Positions 7,915 through 15,455 of a DNA stretch of 20,622 bases are shown here, piece by piece. The notes beneath the pieces were generated by a model. That model was not told where the DNA came from. It saw nothing but the letters and a program-made list of their open reading frames with translations, and did not search any database. The first letter of the stretch is position 1. Each line of letters begins with the position of its first letter. The DNA is from an uncultured bacterium (lineage in GTDB: Bacteria; Actinomycetota; Coriobacteriia; Coriobacteriales; Coriobacteriaceae), in contig CAJMMX010000045.1 in assembly GCA_905214615.1 (NCBI GenBank), positions 1 to 20,622 of the forward strand. Reading direction: 5' to 3'. The position numbers were made by a program, and so were the translations under genes.

Positions 7915-9246
7915 ATGAAGTACTTTGGCACCGACGGCTTTCGCGGTGAGGCTAACGTTGGGCTGACGGTAGAGCACGCTTATAAGATTGGCCGTTTTGT
8001 GGGCTGGTATTACGGCGCCAACCGCGAGCGCAAGGCGCGCGTCATCGTGGGTAAGGACACGCGTCGCTCGAGTTATATGTTCGAGGCGGCGCTGGTGAGT
8101 GGCCTGGTCGCGAGCGGTGCGGACGCCTATATGCTGCACGTGATCCCCACACCGGGTGTAGCGCATCAGACCGTGGAAGGCTGCTTCGATTGCGGCATCA
8201 TGATCAGCGCGAGCCACAACCCGTTTTGCGATAACGGCATTAAGCTCGTCAATAGCGACGGTTTTAAGATGGACGAGGACGTACTGGAGCTCATCGAGGA
8301 CTACGTCGATGGCAAGAGCGAGGTGCCGCTGGCCACGGGCAACCACATCGGCGCCACGGTGGACTACATGCAGGGCCGCAACCGCTACATTGCCTCGCTC
8401 ATCGCCAGCGCGAACTTTTCGCTGCAGGGCGTCAAGATCGGCATCGACTGCGCCAACGGCTCGGCGTCCTCGGTGGCCAAGCCGGTGTTCGACGCGCTGG
8501 GCGCCGACGTGCGCGTGATCAATGCCGCGCCTGATGGTTTTAACATCAACGTCGACTGCGGCTCCACGCATATGGAGCGTCTGCAGCGCCACGTGGTGGA
8601 GCAGGGCTTGGACGTGGGCTTTGCCTATGACGGCGATGCCGACCGCTGCCTGGCCGTGGATGAGCGCGGTCGCGTGGTAGACGGCGACCAGATCCTGTAC
8701 GTGTGCGGCGTGTATCTGAACAAGCACGGTCGCCTTTCGGGCGGTACCGTGGTGCCGACGATCGCCAGCAACTTTGGTCTGGTCAAGTCGCTGGAGCTTG
8801 CCGGACTGAGCGCCGTGACCAGCGGCGTGGGCGACCGTCACGTGTATGCCAAGATGCGCGAGGGCGGCTACAGCCTGGGCGGCGAGCAGACGGGCCATAC
8901 GATCTTTGGCGATATCGAGCGCACGGGCGACGGCATTATGACCTCGCTGCGCGTGATGGAAGTGATTCGTGCCGAGCGCGAGACGCTCTCGCAGCTCACG
9001 GCTCCGTGCAAGCTGCTGCCGCAGGCGCAGGTTGCCGTGCGCGTAGCGGATAAGGACGCCGCGCTCGAGAACATGGGCGTGCAGAACGCCATCGCCGAGG
9101 CCGAGACTGCGCTGGCAGGCGAGGGCCGCGTGCTCGTGCGCAAAAGTGGAACCGAGTCGGTGATTCGCGTTTTGGCCGAAGCGCCCGACCAAGCATCCGC
9201 CGATGCTGCCATGAAGCGCATCGCCAACGCGCTCGAGGCTCTGTAG
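7915..9246 (+). CDS. glmM: Phosphoglucosamine mutase
   Basis: The enzyme converts glucosamine-6-phosphate to glucosamine-1-phosphate, on the way to UDP-N-acetylglucosamine for peptidoglycan. The product has 443 residues, the usual length for GlmM. It starts MKYFGTDGFRG, as in the family, behind AAGGAG 7 nt before ATG. The catalytic phosphoserine loop is SASHNP (Ser100), the Mg2+ loop is DGDADR (239-244), the sugar-binding loop is GEQTGH (323-328) and the phosphate-binding loop is RKSGTE (409-414). All four motifs are intact, so the enzyme should be active. The short size and the FGTDGFRG start favour GlmM over phosphoglucomutase/phosphomannomutase. No partner gene (glmS, glmU) is adjacent. 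Confidence 0.96.
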   Translation: MKYFGTDGFRGEANVGLTVEHAYKIGRFVGWYYGANRERKARVIVGKDTRRSSYMFEAALVSGLVASGADAYMLHVIPTPGVAHQTVEGCFDCGIMISASHNPFCDNGIKLVNSDGFKMDEDVLELIEDYVDGKSEVPLATGNHIGATVDYMQGRNRYIASLIASANFSLQGVKIGIDCANGSASSVAKPVFDALGADVRVINAAPDGFNINVDCGSTHMERLQRHVVEQGLDVGFAYDGDADRCLAVDERGRVVDGDQILYVCGVYLNKHGRLSGGTVVPTIASNFGLVKSLELAGLSAVTSGVGDRHVYAKMREGGYSLGGEQTGHTIFGDIERTGDGIMTSLRVMEVIRAERETLSQLTAPCKLLPQAQVAVRVADKDAALENMGVQNAIAEAETALAGEGRVLVRKSGTESVIRVLAEAPDQASADAAMKRIANALEAL

Positions 9247-9273
9247 TTACGCGGTTTTACCAAACCGCGTAAC
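9246..9273. repeat. Perfect 12-bp inverted repeat at the glmM stop
   Basis: GTTACGCGGTTT (9246-9257) and AAACCGCGTAAC (9262-9273) are exact inverse complements around TACC. The repeat begins on the last base of the glmM stop codon. No T run follows on either strand, so it is not a classical terminator by itself; it may protect the 3' end of the mRNA. Confidence 0.7.
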
Positions 9274-9292
9274 TGCTCGACGCTGCAAACGC

Positions 9293-9379
9293 CCCTAAGC
9301 GGCAATCTGACGTTCAATTTCAAGGGCGCGACCAGAAGGTCAGCGCCCTTTCATTTCACGTCACCTTGCTCGCTTAGGG
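9293..9379. repeat. Outer inverted repeat enclosing a terminator hairpin
   Basis: CCCTAAGCG (9293-9301) and CGCTTAGGG (9371-9379) are exact inverse complements. Pairing continues inward as GGCAA with TTGCT if a G-U pair and one bulged C are allowed. The arms enclose the hairpin at 9322-9350. The 205-nt gap between glmM and the convergent peptidase gene is therefore a nest of stems. I see no coding signal in it. Confidence 0.5.
9322..9358. terminator. Bidirectional terminator-like hairpin between glmM and the M32 gene
   Basis: AAGGGCGCGACC (9322-9333) pairs with GGTC-A-GCGCCCTT (9338-9350), with a single bulged A and an AGAA loop. On the + strand TTTCATTTCA follows; on the minus strand TTGAAATT follows. 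Lying between convergent genes, it probably ends both transcripts. Confidence 0.65.
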
Positions 9380-9451
9380 TCGTTTTCGCTGACGTTGCCA
9401 AGACATTGGCGTCAACATGGTTGGCGTTGGCGATGGCGTGCTGGTCAATCC

Positions 9452-11026
9452 TTACAGCTCGTACAGCGTGGTGAACTTGTCCTGCAGGTAGCTGCAGTAG
9501 TAGCGGGCATCGAACGCCATGCCGCAGGCGCCCTTGATGAGCTCCGGCGCGTCCTTGGCGCGGCCCCACTGCCAAATGCGCTCACCCAGCCAGGCGCGGA
9601 CGGGCGCCAGGTCGCCGCTCGCACAGGCGCCGTTAAGGTCGACACCGTCGCGGCACATGGCCGGCACAAACATGGCGTCGTAGGCGCTACCCAGCGCATA
9701 GGTGGGGAAGTAGCCAAACGAGCCGCCGCTCCAGTGCGTATCCTGCAGGCAGCCGTGCGTGTCGTCGGGAACGGGAATGCCCAGGTACTCGTTCATAAAG
9801 CGGTTCCAAAGCGCGGGGATGTCCTTGGCCGTGGCCTCGCCGGCAAACAGCATGCGTTCAATCTCGTAGCGCACCATAATATGCAGCGGATAGGTGAGCT
9901 CGTCGGCCTCGGTGCGGATCAGCGACGGCTGCGCAATGTTCACGGCGCGGTAGAGCGTGTCCTCGTCCACGTCGCCGTAGGCCTCGGGCGCGTGACGGCG
10001 CAGCACCTGCAGCAGCGGTCCCATAAAGGCGCGGCTGCGGCCCACGGTGTTCTCAAAGAAGCGGCTCTGGCTCTCGTGGATGCCCATGGAGGTGCCGCCC
10101 TCCAGGCACGTGCGCGCATAGGCGGGATTGACGCCTAGCTCGTAGGCGGCGTGTCCTGCCTCGTGGATGATGCTGTAGACGTTGGAGATGCAGTCGTCCT
10201 CGTAGATGTGCGTTGCGATGCGTGCGTCGCCCACCGAGAAGCCCTCGCTAAACGGATGCTCGGTAAAGGCGAGCGTGGTGTCGTCCAGGTCCAGGCCGAC
10301 GAGCTTCATAAGGTCAAAGCTCATGGCGCGCTGGGCGGCCTCAGGCACGCGGGCGTGCAAAAAGTCGGCAGCGGGCTGCTGGCCGCGCTCGCCAATGGCA
10401 TGCACGAGCGGTACGACCGTGGCCTTGACCTCGTCGCAAAACGCGTCGAAGTTCTTGGCGGAAAGGCCACGCTCGTACTGGTCGAGCCAAACATCGTATG
10501 GGTCGCGCTTGGGGTCCATGAGCTCGGCCTGATGCTTAAGTTGGGCGACGATTCTATCTACATAGGGCTCAAAGCTCGCCCAGTCATTGGCCGTCTTGGC
10601 CTTGTGCCACACGGCGTCGGCCTCGCAGGTGAGCCTGGTCCAGGCCTCAGCCTCCTCGGTGGGAATGACGCTTGCCTCACGCTGGTCGCGGCCGAGCACG
10701 CGGATCTCGTCGAGCAGCTGCGGGTCGTCTACATGTCCGCCCGCGACGGTCTCTCGTGCCAGCGAGCGCACAAGTTCGACAGACTTTTTGCTGGTCAGCA
10801 GCTTGTGATGCTCGCCAGCAAGGGTGCCCATAGCATCGGCGCGGGCCGCGGCGCCGTTGGCGGGGGCAATGGTCGCGCCGTCAAACTCGGCAATCTTGAG
10901 CAGGTACTCACGAGTCCACAGCTTGCCTTCGAGCTTGCGGAATTTTTTGACGGCCTTATCGACCTTCATGCCTTTGGATGTCTTGCCCGCTGCAGGCTCG
11001 GCCTTCTTATCGAGTTTCTTTCCCAT
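9452..11026 (-). CDS. M32 (Taq-type) metallocarboxypeptidase
   Basis: This is a cytoplasmic zinc carboxypeptidase that trims C-terminal residues from peptides. The product has 524 residues, close to the family's roughly 500. The start at 11026 has AGGA about 7 nt upstream on the minus strand. The zinc motif HEAGH is at 288-292, with the third ligand and following block HESQSRFFEN at 317-326, a signature of M32. DPYDVWLDQYERG (175-187) and SFEPYV (151-156) are further family blocks. The first 35 residues form a Lys-rich extension (MGKKLDKKAEPAAGKTSKG) that is not part of the usual core. There is no signal peptide. The gene runs alone, convergent to glmM and divergent from the pheS leader. Confidence 0.93.
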   Translation of the reverse strand: MGKKLDKKAEPAAGKTSKGMKVDKAVKKFRKLEGKLWTREYLLKIAEFDGATIAPANGAAARADAMGTLAGEHHKLLTSKKSVELVRSLARETVAGGHVDDPQLLDEIRVLGRDQREASVIPTEEAEAWTRLTCEADAVWHKAKTANDWASFEPYVDRIVAQLKHQAELMDPKRDPYDVWLDQYERGLSAKNFDAFCDEVKATVVPLVHAIGERGQQPAADFLHARVPEAAQRAMSFDLMKLVGLDLDDTTLAFTEHPFSEGFSVGDARIATHIYEDDCISNVYSIIHEAGHAAYELGVNPAYARTCLEGGTSMGIHESQSRFFENTVGRSRAFMGPLLQVLRRHAPEAYGDVDEDTLYRAVNIAQPSLIRTEADELTYPLHIMVRYEIERMLFAGEATAKDIPALWNRFMNEYLGIPVPDDTHGCLQDTHWSGGSFGYFPTYALGSAYDAMFVPAMCRDGVDLNGACASGDLAPVRAWLGERIWQWGRAKDAPELIKGACGMAFDARYYCSYLQDKFTTLYEL

Positions 11027-11144
11027 ACCATATCCTTGATCTCGTGAGCCGAGCGCTTCGGGTGGGCGCGCGGCCAGTTTGCACAGCTACCTGCCTTGTA
11101 CCCAGCACGAACAAAACGGAACGCGGCGATACGCCCACACAATG

Positions 11145-11153
11145 TGGTATCCT
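11145..11153 (+). promoter_or_regulatory. Putative extended -10 promoter for the pheST leader
   Basis: TG-G-TATCCT is an extended -10 element, and transcription would start near 11160, exactly where the T-box stem I begins. No clear -35 is visible. The position relative to the leader is the main support. Confidence 0.4.
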
Positions 11154-11160
11154 ATAGCCC

Positions 11161-11442
11161 AACGCGTTGACGGAGAGGGTTTTGCCCGCCGCGTCGCCGG
11201 CAAGAGAGGGAAGGTCATGGGCTGCAAGCCTTCCTGCGGTGACAAGGGCCAAGCGTTCACTCCCGAGCAGCAACCTCAACGGGCGCGGCCAGCGGCGGCG
11301 AAGCCCCAGTAGGGAAGCCGTGAGCCTCGCGAAAAGGGGCAAAGAGTGGGCGCGGCGGGCCAGACATCCGCCGGGTCAAACAAGGTGGTACCGCGGAATT
11401 CAACCGTCCTTGGGCAATGCACATGCCCGAGGACGGTTTTTT
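11161..11442 (+). promoter_or_regulatory. T-box leader controlling pheS-pheT
   Basis: The leader lets uncharged tRNA-Phe turn on the synthetase operon by preventing termination. The conserved T-box core AAGGTGGTACCGCGG is at 11382-11396, directly before an intrinsic terminator (11404-11442). AACGC (11161-11165) pairs with GCGTT (11253-11257) and can close a stem I of about 97 nt. A candidate specifier is TTC at 11231-11233, the Phe codon, about 20 nt before the 3' base of stem I as expected. The alternative helix GGAAGG (11209-11214) with CCTTCC (11229-11234) would hide it. T-box core and terminator are seen directly; specifier and stem I fold are inferred. Confidence 0.9.
11404..11442 (+). 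terminator. T-box intrinsic terminator
   Basis: CCGTCCTTGGGCA (11404-11416) pairs with TGCCCGAGGACGG (11424-11436), an almost unbroken 13-bp stem followed by six T residues. The 5' arm lies just after the T-box core, so antiterminator and terminator are mutually exclusive. Confidence 0.9.
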
Positions 11443-11528
11443 GTTACCGAACCGGGCCGCGCATCCGTAAGCGTCGGGTAGCGCCAGCTGCCTCGGCAAG
11501 CGGATGCGCGAGAGACGAAAGGGAAGAC

Positions 11529-12605
11529 ATGAGTCTGATTGATGATCTGGTCAAACTCGAGGAAGAGGCCAAGGAGCTCGTCGCAGGCGCCGACGACGCC
11601 GAGAAGCTCGAGGCCGCGCGCGTCGCGCTGCTCGGCCGCAGGGGCCGCATCACCGGCCTGATGCGCATGATGGGCAAGCTCGCCCCCGAGGATCGCCCCG
11701 TCATGGGCAAGCGCGCCAATGAGATGCGTCAGCTGATCGAGGGCATGCTCGACGAGCGCACCACCGAGATGAAGGCTGCCGCCCTCAAGCACGCACTCGA
11801 GCACGATGCCGTCGACATCACGCTGCCAGGCATCCGTCCGCAGATCGGCCATCAGCACCTGATCAAGCAGATCATCGAGGAGGCCGAGGACATCTTCTGT
11901 GGTATCGGCTACACCGTCGAGTCCGGCCCCATGGTCGACACCTCCTACTACAACTTCACCGCACTCAACGCCCCCATGGATCACCCGAGCCGCTCGGCCC
12001 GCGACACGTTCTACGTGGTCGACAACAATCCCGGCAGCGTCGCGCACCCCGAGGCTCACGCCCACGGCGAGTCCGACGTGCTGCTGCGCACTCAGACCTC
12101 GGGCGTGCAGATCCACACCATGGAGTCGCAAAAGCCGCCCATCTACATGATCTGCCCGGGCACCGTCTACCGTCCCGATACGGCCGACGCCTGCCACCTG
12201 CCGCAGTTCAACCAGATCGAGGGCCTGGTCGTCGACGAGGGCATCACCTTTGGCGATCTTAAGGGTACGCTCGACTACTTTGTTAAGTGCATGTTTGGCG
12301 AGGACCGCAAGACGCGCTACCGCCCGCACTTCTTCCCCTTCACCGAGCCCAGCTGCGAGGTGGACGTGAGCTGCCACGTCTGCGGCGGCAAGGGCTGCAA
12401 CTTCTGCAAGCACAGCGGCTGGATCGAGATCCTGGGCTGCGGCATGGTCGACCCCAACGTGCTGATCAACTGCGGCATCGACCCCGAGAAGTACACCGGC
12501 TTCGCCTTTGGTATTGGCGCCGAGCGCGTCGCGGCCCTGCGCTACGACCTGCCCGACCTCAGAACGCTCATGACTGGCGATATGCGCTTTTTGAATCAGT
12601 TCTAG
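11529..12605 (+). CDS. pheS: Phenylalanyl-tRNA synthetase alpha subunit
   Basis: This is the catalytic subunit of the alpha2-beta2 synthetase that charges tRNA-Phe. The product has 358 residues, the usual length. ATG 11529 is chosen because AAAGGGAAG lies just upstream and the N-terminus is the expected helical coiled-coil arm; the open frame extends back into the T-box terminator, where initiation is implausible. Class II aminoacyl-tRNA synthetase blocks are visible: HPSRSARDTFYV (about 152), LLRTQTSGVQIH, PGTVYRPDTADACHLPQFNQ, RPHFFPFTEPSCEVDV (about 264) and the C-terminal FAFGIGAERVAALRY. A CxxC-x4-CxxC cluster (CHVCGGKGCNFC, about 282-293) before GWIEILGCGM is a zinc-ribbon-like insert found in many bacterial PheS proteins. 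It is cotranscribed with pheT, 161 nt downstream. Confidence 0.97.
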   Translation: MSLIDDLVKLEEEAKELVAGADDAEKLEAARVALLGRRGRITGLMRMMGKLAPEDRPVMGKRANEMRQLIEGMLDERTTEMKAAALKHALEHDAVDITLPGIRPQIGHQHLIKQIIEEAEDIFCGIGYTVESGPMVDTSYYNFTALNAPMDHPSRSARDTFYVVDNNPGSVAHPEAHAHGESDVLLRTQTSGVQIHTMESQKPPIYMICPGTVYRPDTADACHLPQFNQIEGLVVDEGITFGDLKGTLDYFVKCMFGEDRKTRYRPHFFPFTEPSCEVDVSCHVCGGKGCNFCKHSGWIEILGCGMVDPNVLINCGIDPEKYTGFAFGIGAERVAALRYDLPDLRTLMTGDMRFLNQF

Positions 12606-12614
12606 GCCCGGCGG

Positions 12615-12709
12615 CTTTCCCAAGCACCGCACCTTGCCTTTCAATCGTCGGTTGCGTACCTAAGTACGCGGCCCTCCTCTTTCAAGGCAATCTGCGGCAC
12701 TTGGAAAAC
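12615..12709. repeat. Nested imperfect palindrome between pheS and pheT
   Basis: The arms 12615-12640 and 12684-12709 are imperfect inverse complements. Within them, AAGCACCGCACCTTGCCTT (12622-12640) pairs with 12684-12702 with 4 mismatches in 19. The centre holds a perfect hairpin, GCGTAC-CTAA-GTACGC (12654-12669). It fills most of the 161-nt gap and ends well before the AAAGGAG site of pheT. No T run follows. It may tune the pheS:pheT ratio or be a small palindromic repeat element. Confidence 0.6.
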
Positions 12710-12766
12710 CCGTCTCCGTTGCAGTTTTCCGGCTCAAAGCCGCATTTATGAAAGGAGACCAGTTAG

Positions 12767-15220
12767 ATGCGCGTTTCTTACGACTGGCTCAAGACCATGA
12801 TCGATATTCCGGAGGATCCCAAGACCCTTTCGGACGAATATATCCGTACCGGCACCGAGGTCGAGGCGATCGACACCGTGGGCGAGTCTTTTGACCACGT
12901 GGTGACCGCCAAGGTACTCACCAAGACCCCGCACCCCGATAGCGACCACATGTATGTGTGCTCGGTCGACGTGGGCGACAAGAACCTCGACGCCGACGGC
13001 AACCCCGCTCCGCTGCAGATCGTCTGCGGCGCGCAGAACTTCGAGGCCGGCGACCACATCGTCACGGCCATGATCGGCGCAGTTCTGCCCGGCGACGTCA
13101 AGATCAAGAAGAGCAAGCTTCGCGGCGTCGTGTCCATGGGCATGAACTGCTCCGCACGCGAGCTCGGCCTGGGCGGCGACCACTCTGGCATTATGATCCT
13201 GCCCGAGGATACGCCCTGCGGCATGCCGTTTGCCGAGTATGTGGGCTCGAGTGATACTGTGCTCGACTGCGAGATCACGCCCAACCGCCCCGACTGCCTG
13301 TCCATGATCGGCATGGCCCGCGAGACCGGCGCCATTTTCGATCGCGATTTCCACGTTGAGCTGCCCGCCATCAAGGCGGAGACTGGCCGCGCGACCGACG
13401 ACGAGCTTTCCGTCGAGATTGCCGACGAGGGCCTGTGCGACCGCTATGTCGCCCGCATCGTGCGCAACGTGAAGGTCGGCCCGTCGCCCGACTGGATGGT
13501 CAAGCGCCTCAACGCCCTGGGCGTGCGTCCGCACAACAACATCGTCGACATCACCAACTACGTGATGATGCTCACCGGTCAGCCGCTGCACGCCTTTGAC
13601 CTGGACACCTTTGCCGAGCGCGATGGCCACCGTCGCGTGGTGGTTCGCGCCGCCCAGCAGGATGAGAAATTCACGACGCTCGATGGCGAAGAGCGCGTGC
13701 TCGACGCCGGCATGGGCCTTATCACCGACGGCGAGCGCCCCGTGGCGCTGGCCGGCGTTATGGGCGGCATGGATTCCGAGATCGAGGACGACACCGTCGA
13801 CGTGATGGTCGAGAGCGCCTGCTTTAACGCCGGCCGCACCTCGCACACCAGCCGCGATCTGTCGCTGATCTCCGACGCCTCCATTCGCTTTGAGCGCCAG
13901 GTCGACGAGACCGGCTGCGTGGATGTCGCCAACGTTACCTGCGCGCTCATCGAGGAGATCGCCGGCGGCGAGGTTGCTCCCGGCTATGTCGACGTTTTCC
14001 CCGCGCCCAAGACCATCGACAGCATTAAGCTGCGCCTGGCCCGCGTGCACGCCATCTGCGGTGCCGACATCGAGCCCGACTTTATCGAGCGTTCGCTCAC
14101 CCGTCTGGGCTGCACCGTCGAGCGCGACGGCGAGGACTTTATGGTCACGCCGCCGAGCTTCCGTCCCGACCTGCCGCGTGAGATTGACCTGATCGAGGAG
14201 GTCCTGCGCCTGTGGGGCATGGGCCGCGTGACGGCGACCATCCCGGCTGCCAAGAACCACATCGGCGGCCTGACCCGCGAGCAGAAGCTCACCCGCAAGG
14301 TCGGCGAGATCCTGCGCGCCTGTGGCCTCAACGAGACTACGACCTTTGGCTTTGCCGCCCCGGGCGACCTGGAGAAGATCGGTATGTCCACCGAGGGCCG
14401 CGGCTGCCCCGTGGTTCTCATGAACCCGCTGGTGGCCGAGCAGACCGAGATGCGCCGCTCGCTGCTGCCGGGTCTGCTGCAGTCTGTGGCCTACAACGAG
14501 GCCCACGGCACGCCTAACGTGCATCTGTACGAGGTCGGCAGCCTGTTCCACGGTCGCGAGAATGCCAGCCTGCCCAAGGAGACCAAGTCCGTGGCGGGTG
14601 TGCTCTCGGGCCAGTGGAGCGAGCAGTCTTGGAACATGAAGTACCGCAAGCTGCGTTTCTTCTTTGGCAAGGGCATTGTCGAGGAGCTGCTCGCCCAGCT
14701 GCGCATCGAGAAGGTTCGCTTCCGTCCCGTCGAGGGCGAGGGCTATGCCTTTTTGCAGCCGGGCCGTGCGGCTGAGGTTCTGTCCGGCGGCACCGTGCTG
14801 GGCTGGGTCGGCGAGATTCACCCCGAGGCGCGCGAGGCTATGGGCATTGACGAGGTTGTCGTTGCCTTTGAGCTCGATCTGGACAAGCTGATCAAGGGCG
14901 CCCGCAATCAGGAGAACTACCGTGAGTTCTCGCAGTACCCGGCCGTTGAGCACGACCTTGCTATCGTGGTCGACAACACTGTGACCTGCGAGGATCTTGA
15001 GCGTCGTATTACGAGTGCCGGCGGCAAGCTGCTCGAGGGCGTGCGCCTGTTCGATGTCTACCGCGATCCGGTCCGCATCGGAGCGGGCAAGAAGTCCATG
15101 GCCTTCGCACTTACGTATCGCTCTGATGACCACACGCTCACCAGCGAAGAGGTCGAGAAGGCGCACCAGAAGATCATCACCAAGGTGTGCAAGGGCGTAA
15201 ACGGCGAGGTCCGCTCGTAA
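12767..15220 (+). CDS. pheT: Phenylalanyl-tRNA synthetase beta subunit
   Basis: This is the beta subunit, which carries tRNA binding and editing. The product has 817 residues, typical for the long bacterial form. AAAGGAG lies 10 nt before ATG 12767. Order of domains: N-terminal MRVSYDWLKTMIDI, an EMAP/tRNA-binding OB fold (about 40-150, with AKVLTKTPHPDSDHMYVCSV), a B3/4 editing domain (about 215-390), a B5 domain (about 412-482, ending PSFRPDLPREIDLIEEVLRL), a catalytic-like core, and a C-terminal FDX-ACB domain (about 722-817, starting AVEHDLAIVVDN). Nothing is missing. It is expressed with pheS under T-box control, possibly modulated by the palindrome between them. Confidence 0.97.
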   Translation: MRVSYDWLKTMIDIPEDPKTLSDEYIRTGTEVEAIDTVGESFDHVVTAKVLTKTPHPDSDHMYVCSVDVGDKNLDADGNPAPLQIVCGAQNFEAGDHIVTAMIGAVLPGDVKIKKSKLRGVVSMGMNCSARELGLGGDHSGIMILPEDTPCGMPFAEYVGSSDTVLDCEITPNRPDCLSMIGMARETGAIFDRDFHVELPAIKAETGRATDDELSVEIADEGLCDRYVARIVRNVKVGPSPDWMVKRLNALGVRPHNNIVDITNYVMMLTGQPLHAFDLDTFAERDGHRRVVVRAAQQDEKFTTLDGEERVLDAGMGLITDGERPVALAGVMGGMDSEIEDDTVDVMVESACFNAGRTSHTSRDLSLISDASIRFERQVDETGCVDVANVTCALIEEIAGGEVAPGYVDVFPAPKTIDSIKLRLARVHAICGADIEPDFIERSLTRLGCTVERDGEDFMVTPPSFRPDLPREIDLIEEVLRLWGMGRVTATIPAAKNHIGGLTREQKLTRKVGEILRACGLNETTTFGFAAPGDLEKIGMSTEGRGCPVVLMNPLVAEQTEMRRSLLPGLLQSVAYNEAHGTPNVHLYEVGSLFHGRENASLPKETKSVAGVLSGQWSEQSWNMKYRKLRFFFGKGIVEELLAQLRIEKVRFRPVEGEGYAFLQPGRAAEVLSGGTVLGWVGEIHPEAREAMGIDEVVVAFELDLDKLIKGARNQENYREFSQYPAVEHDLAIVVDNTVTCEDLERRITSAGGKLLEGVRLFDVYRDPVRIGAGKKSMAFALTYRSDDHTLTSEEVEKAHQKIITKVCKGVNGEVRS

Positions 15221-15232
15221 TCTTTGCCGTTC

Positions 15233-15327
15233 GGAACCCGCCCCCTGCGGGGTTTTCACGGCAACGACCTCGCCGCTTTGCGGCTGCGGGATGTTGCCTT
15301 AGAAAACCCCTCTCGGGGGCGGGTTCC
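15233..15327. repeat. Long nested palindrome downstream of pheT
   Basis: Three concentric pairings are exact: GGAACCCGCCCCC (15233-15245) with 15315-15327, GGGGTTTTC (15249-15257) with GAAAACCCC (15302-15310), and GGCAAC (15260-15265) with GTTGCC (15293-15298). A central GCCGC-TTT-GCGGC hairpin sits at 15272-15284. Local CCCC/GGGG hairpins could also form in each arm, giving a cruciform. It starts 12 nt after the pheT stop. No T run follows, so it is unlike a simple terminator. Confidence 0.75.
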
Positions 15328-15352
15328 TGCGTTAACCTTGTTGCGAGCGGAC

Positions 15353-15390
15353 TGCACCTTCTTCCGGGTGACCGGAAAGTTGGGAGTGCA
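15353..15390 (+). other. Stem-loop of unknown role upstream of the metal-uptake operon
   Basis: TGCAC (15353-15357) pairs with GTGCA (15386-15390), and inside them TTCCGG-GTGA-CCGGAA (15362-15377) is a perfect stem with a GNRA loop. It lies upstream of the proposed promoter. I looked for cobalamin and NiCo (czcD) riboswitch cores here and did not find them. The 325-nt gap 15221-15545 contains this stem, the palindrome before it, and the terminator, promoter and operator after it; no gene is seen. Confidence 0.4.
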
Positions 15391-15455
15391 TGGGCCTTTA
15401 TTTGGCGGTGCGTGGACCTGGGTTAATAACGTACGTATTGCAAGGGCGTGCTGCG

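Noticed and set aside
9395..10138. A + strand gene opposite the M32 peptidase
   Set aside because: The minus-strand peptidase has HEAGH and HESQSR motifs; the opposite frame shows no family features and is a codon-bias shadow.
11346..11528. An N-terminal extension of pheS by 61 codons
   Set aside because: It would be translated from inside the T-box core and terminator; the ribosome site and conserved N-terminus support ATG 11529.
12746..15259. An 837-codon open frame on the minus strand opposite pheT
   Set aside because: pheT is certain on the + strand; the antisense frame is open because of GC3 codon bias and its translation is His/Leu/Ala-rich with no recognisable family.
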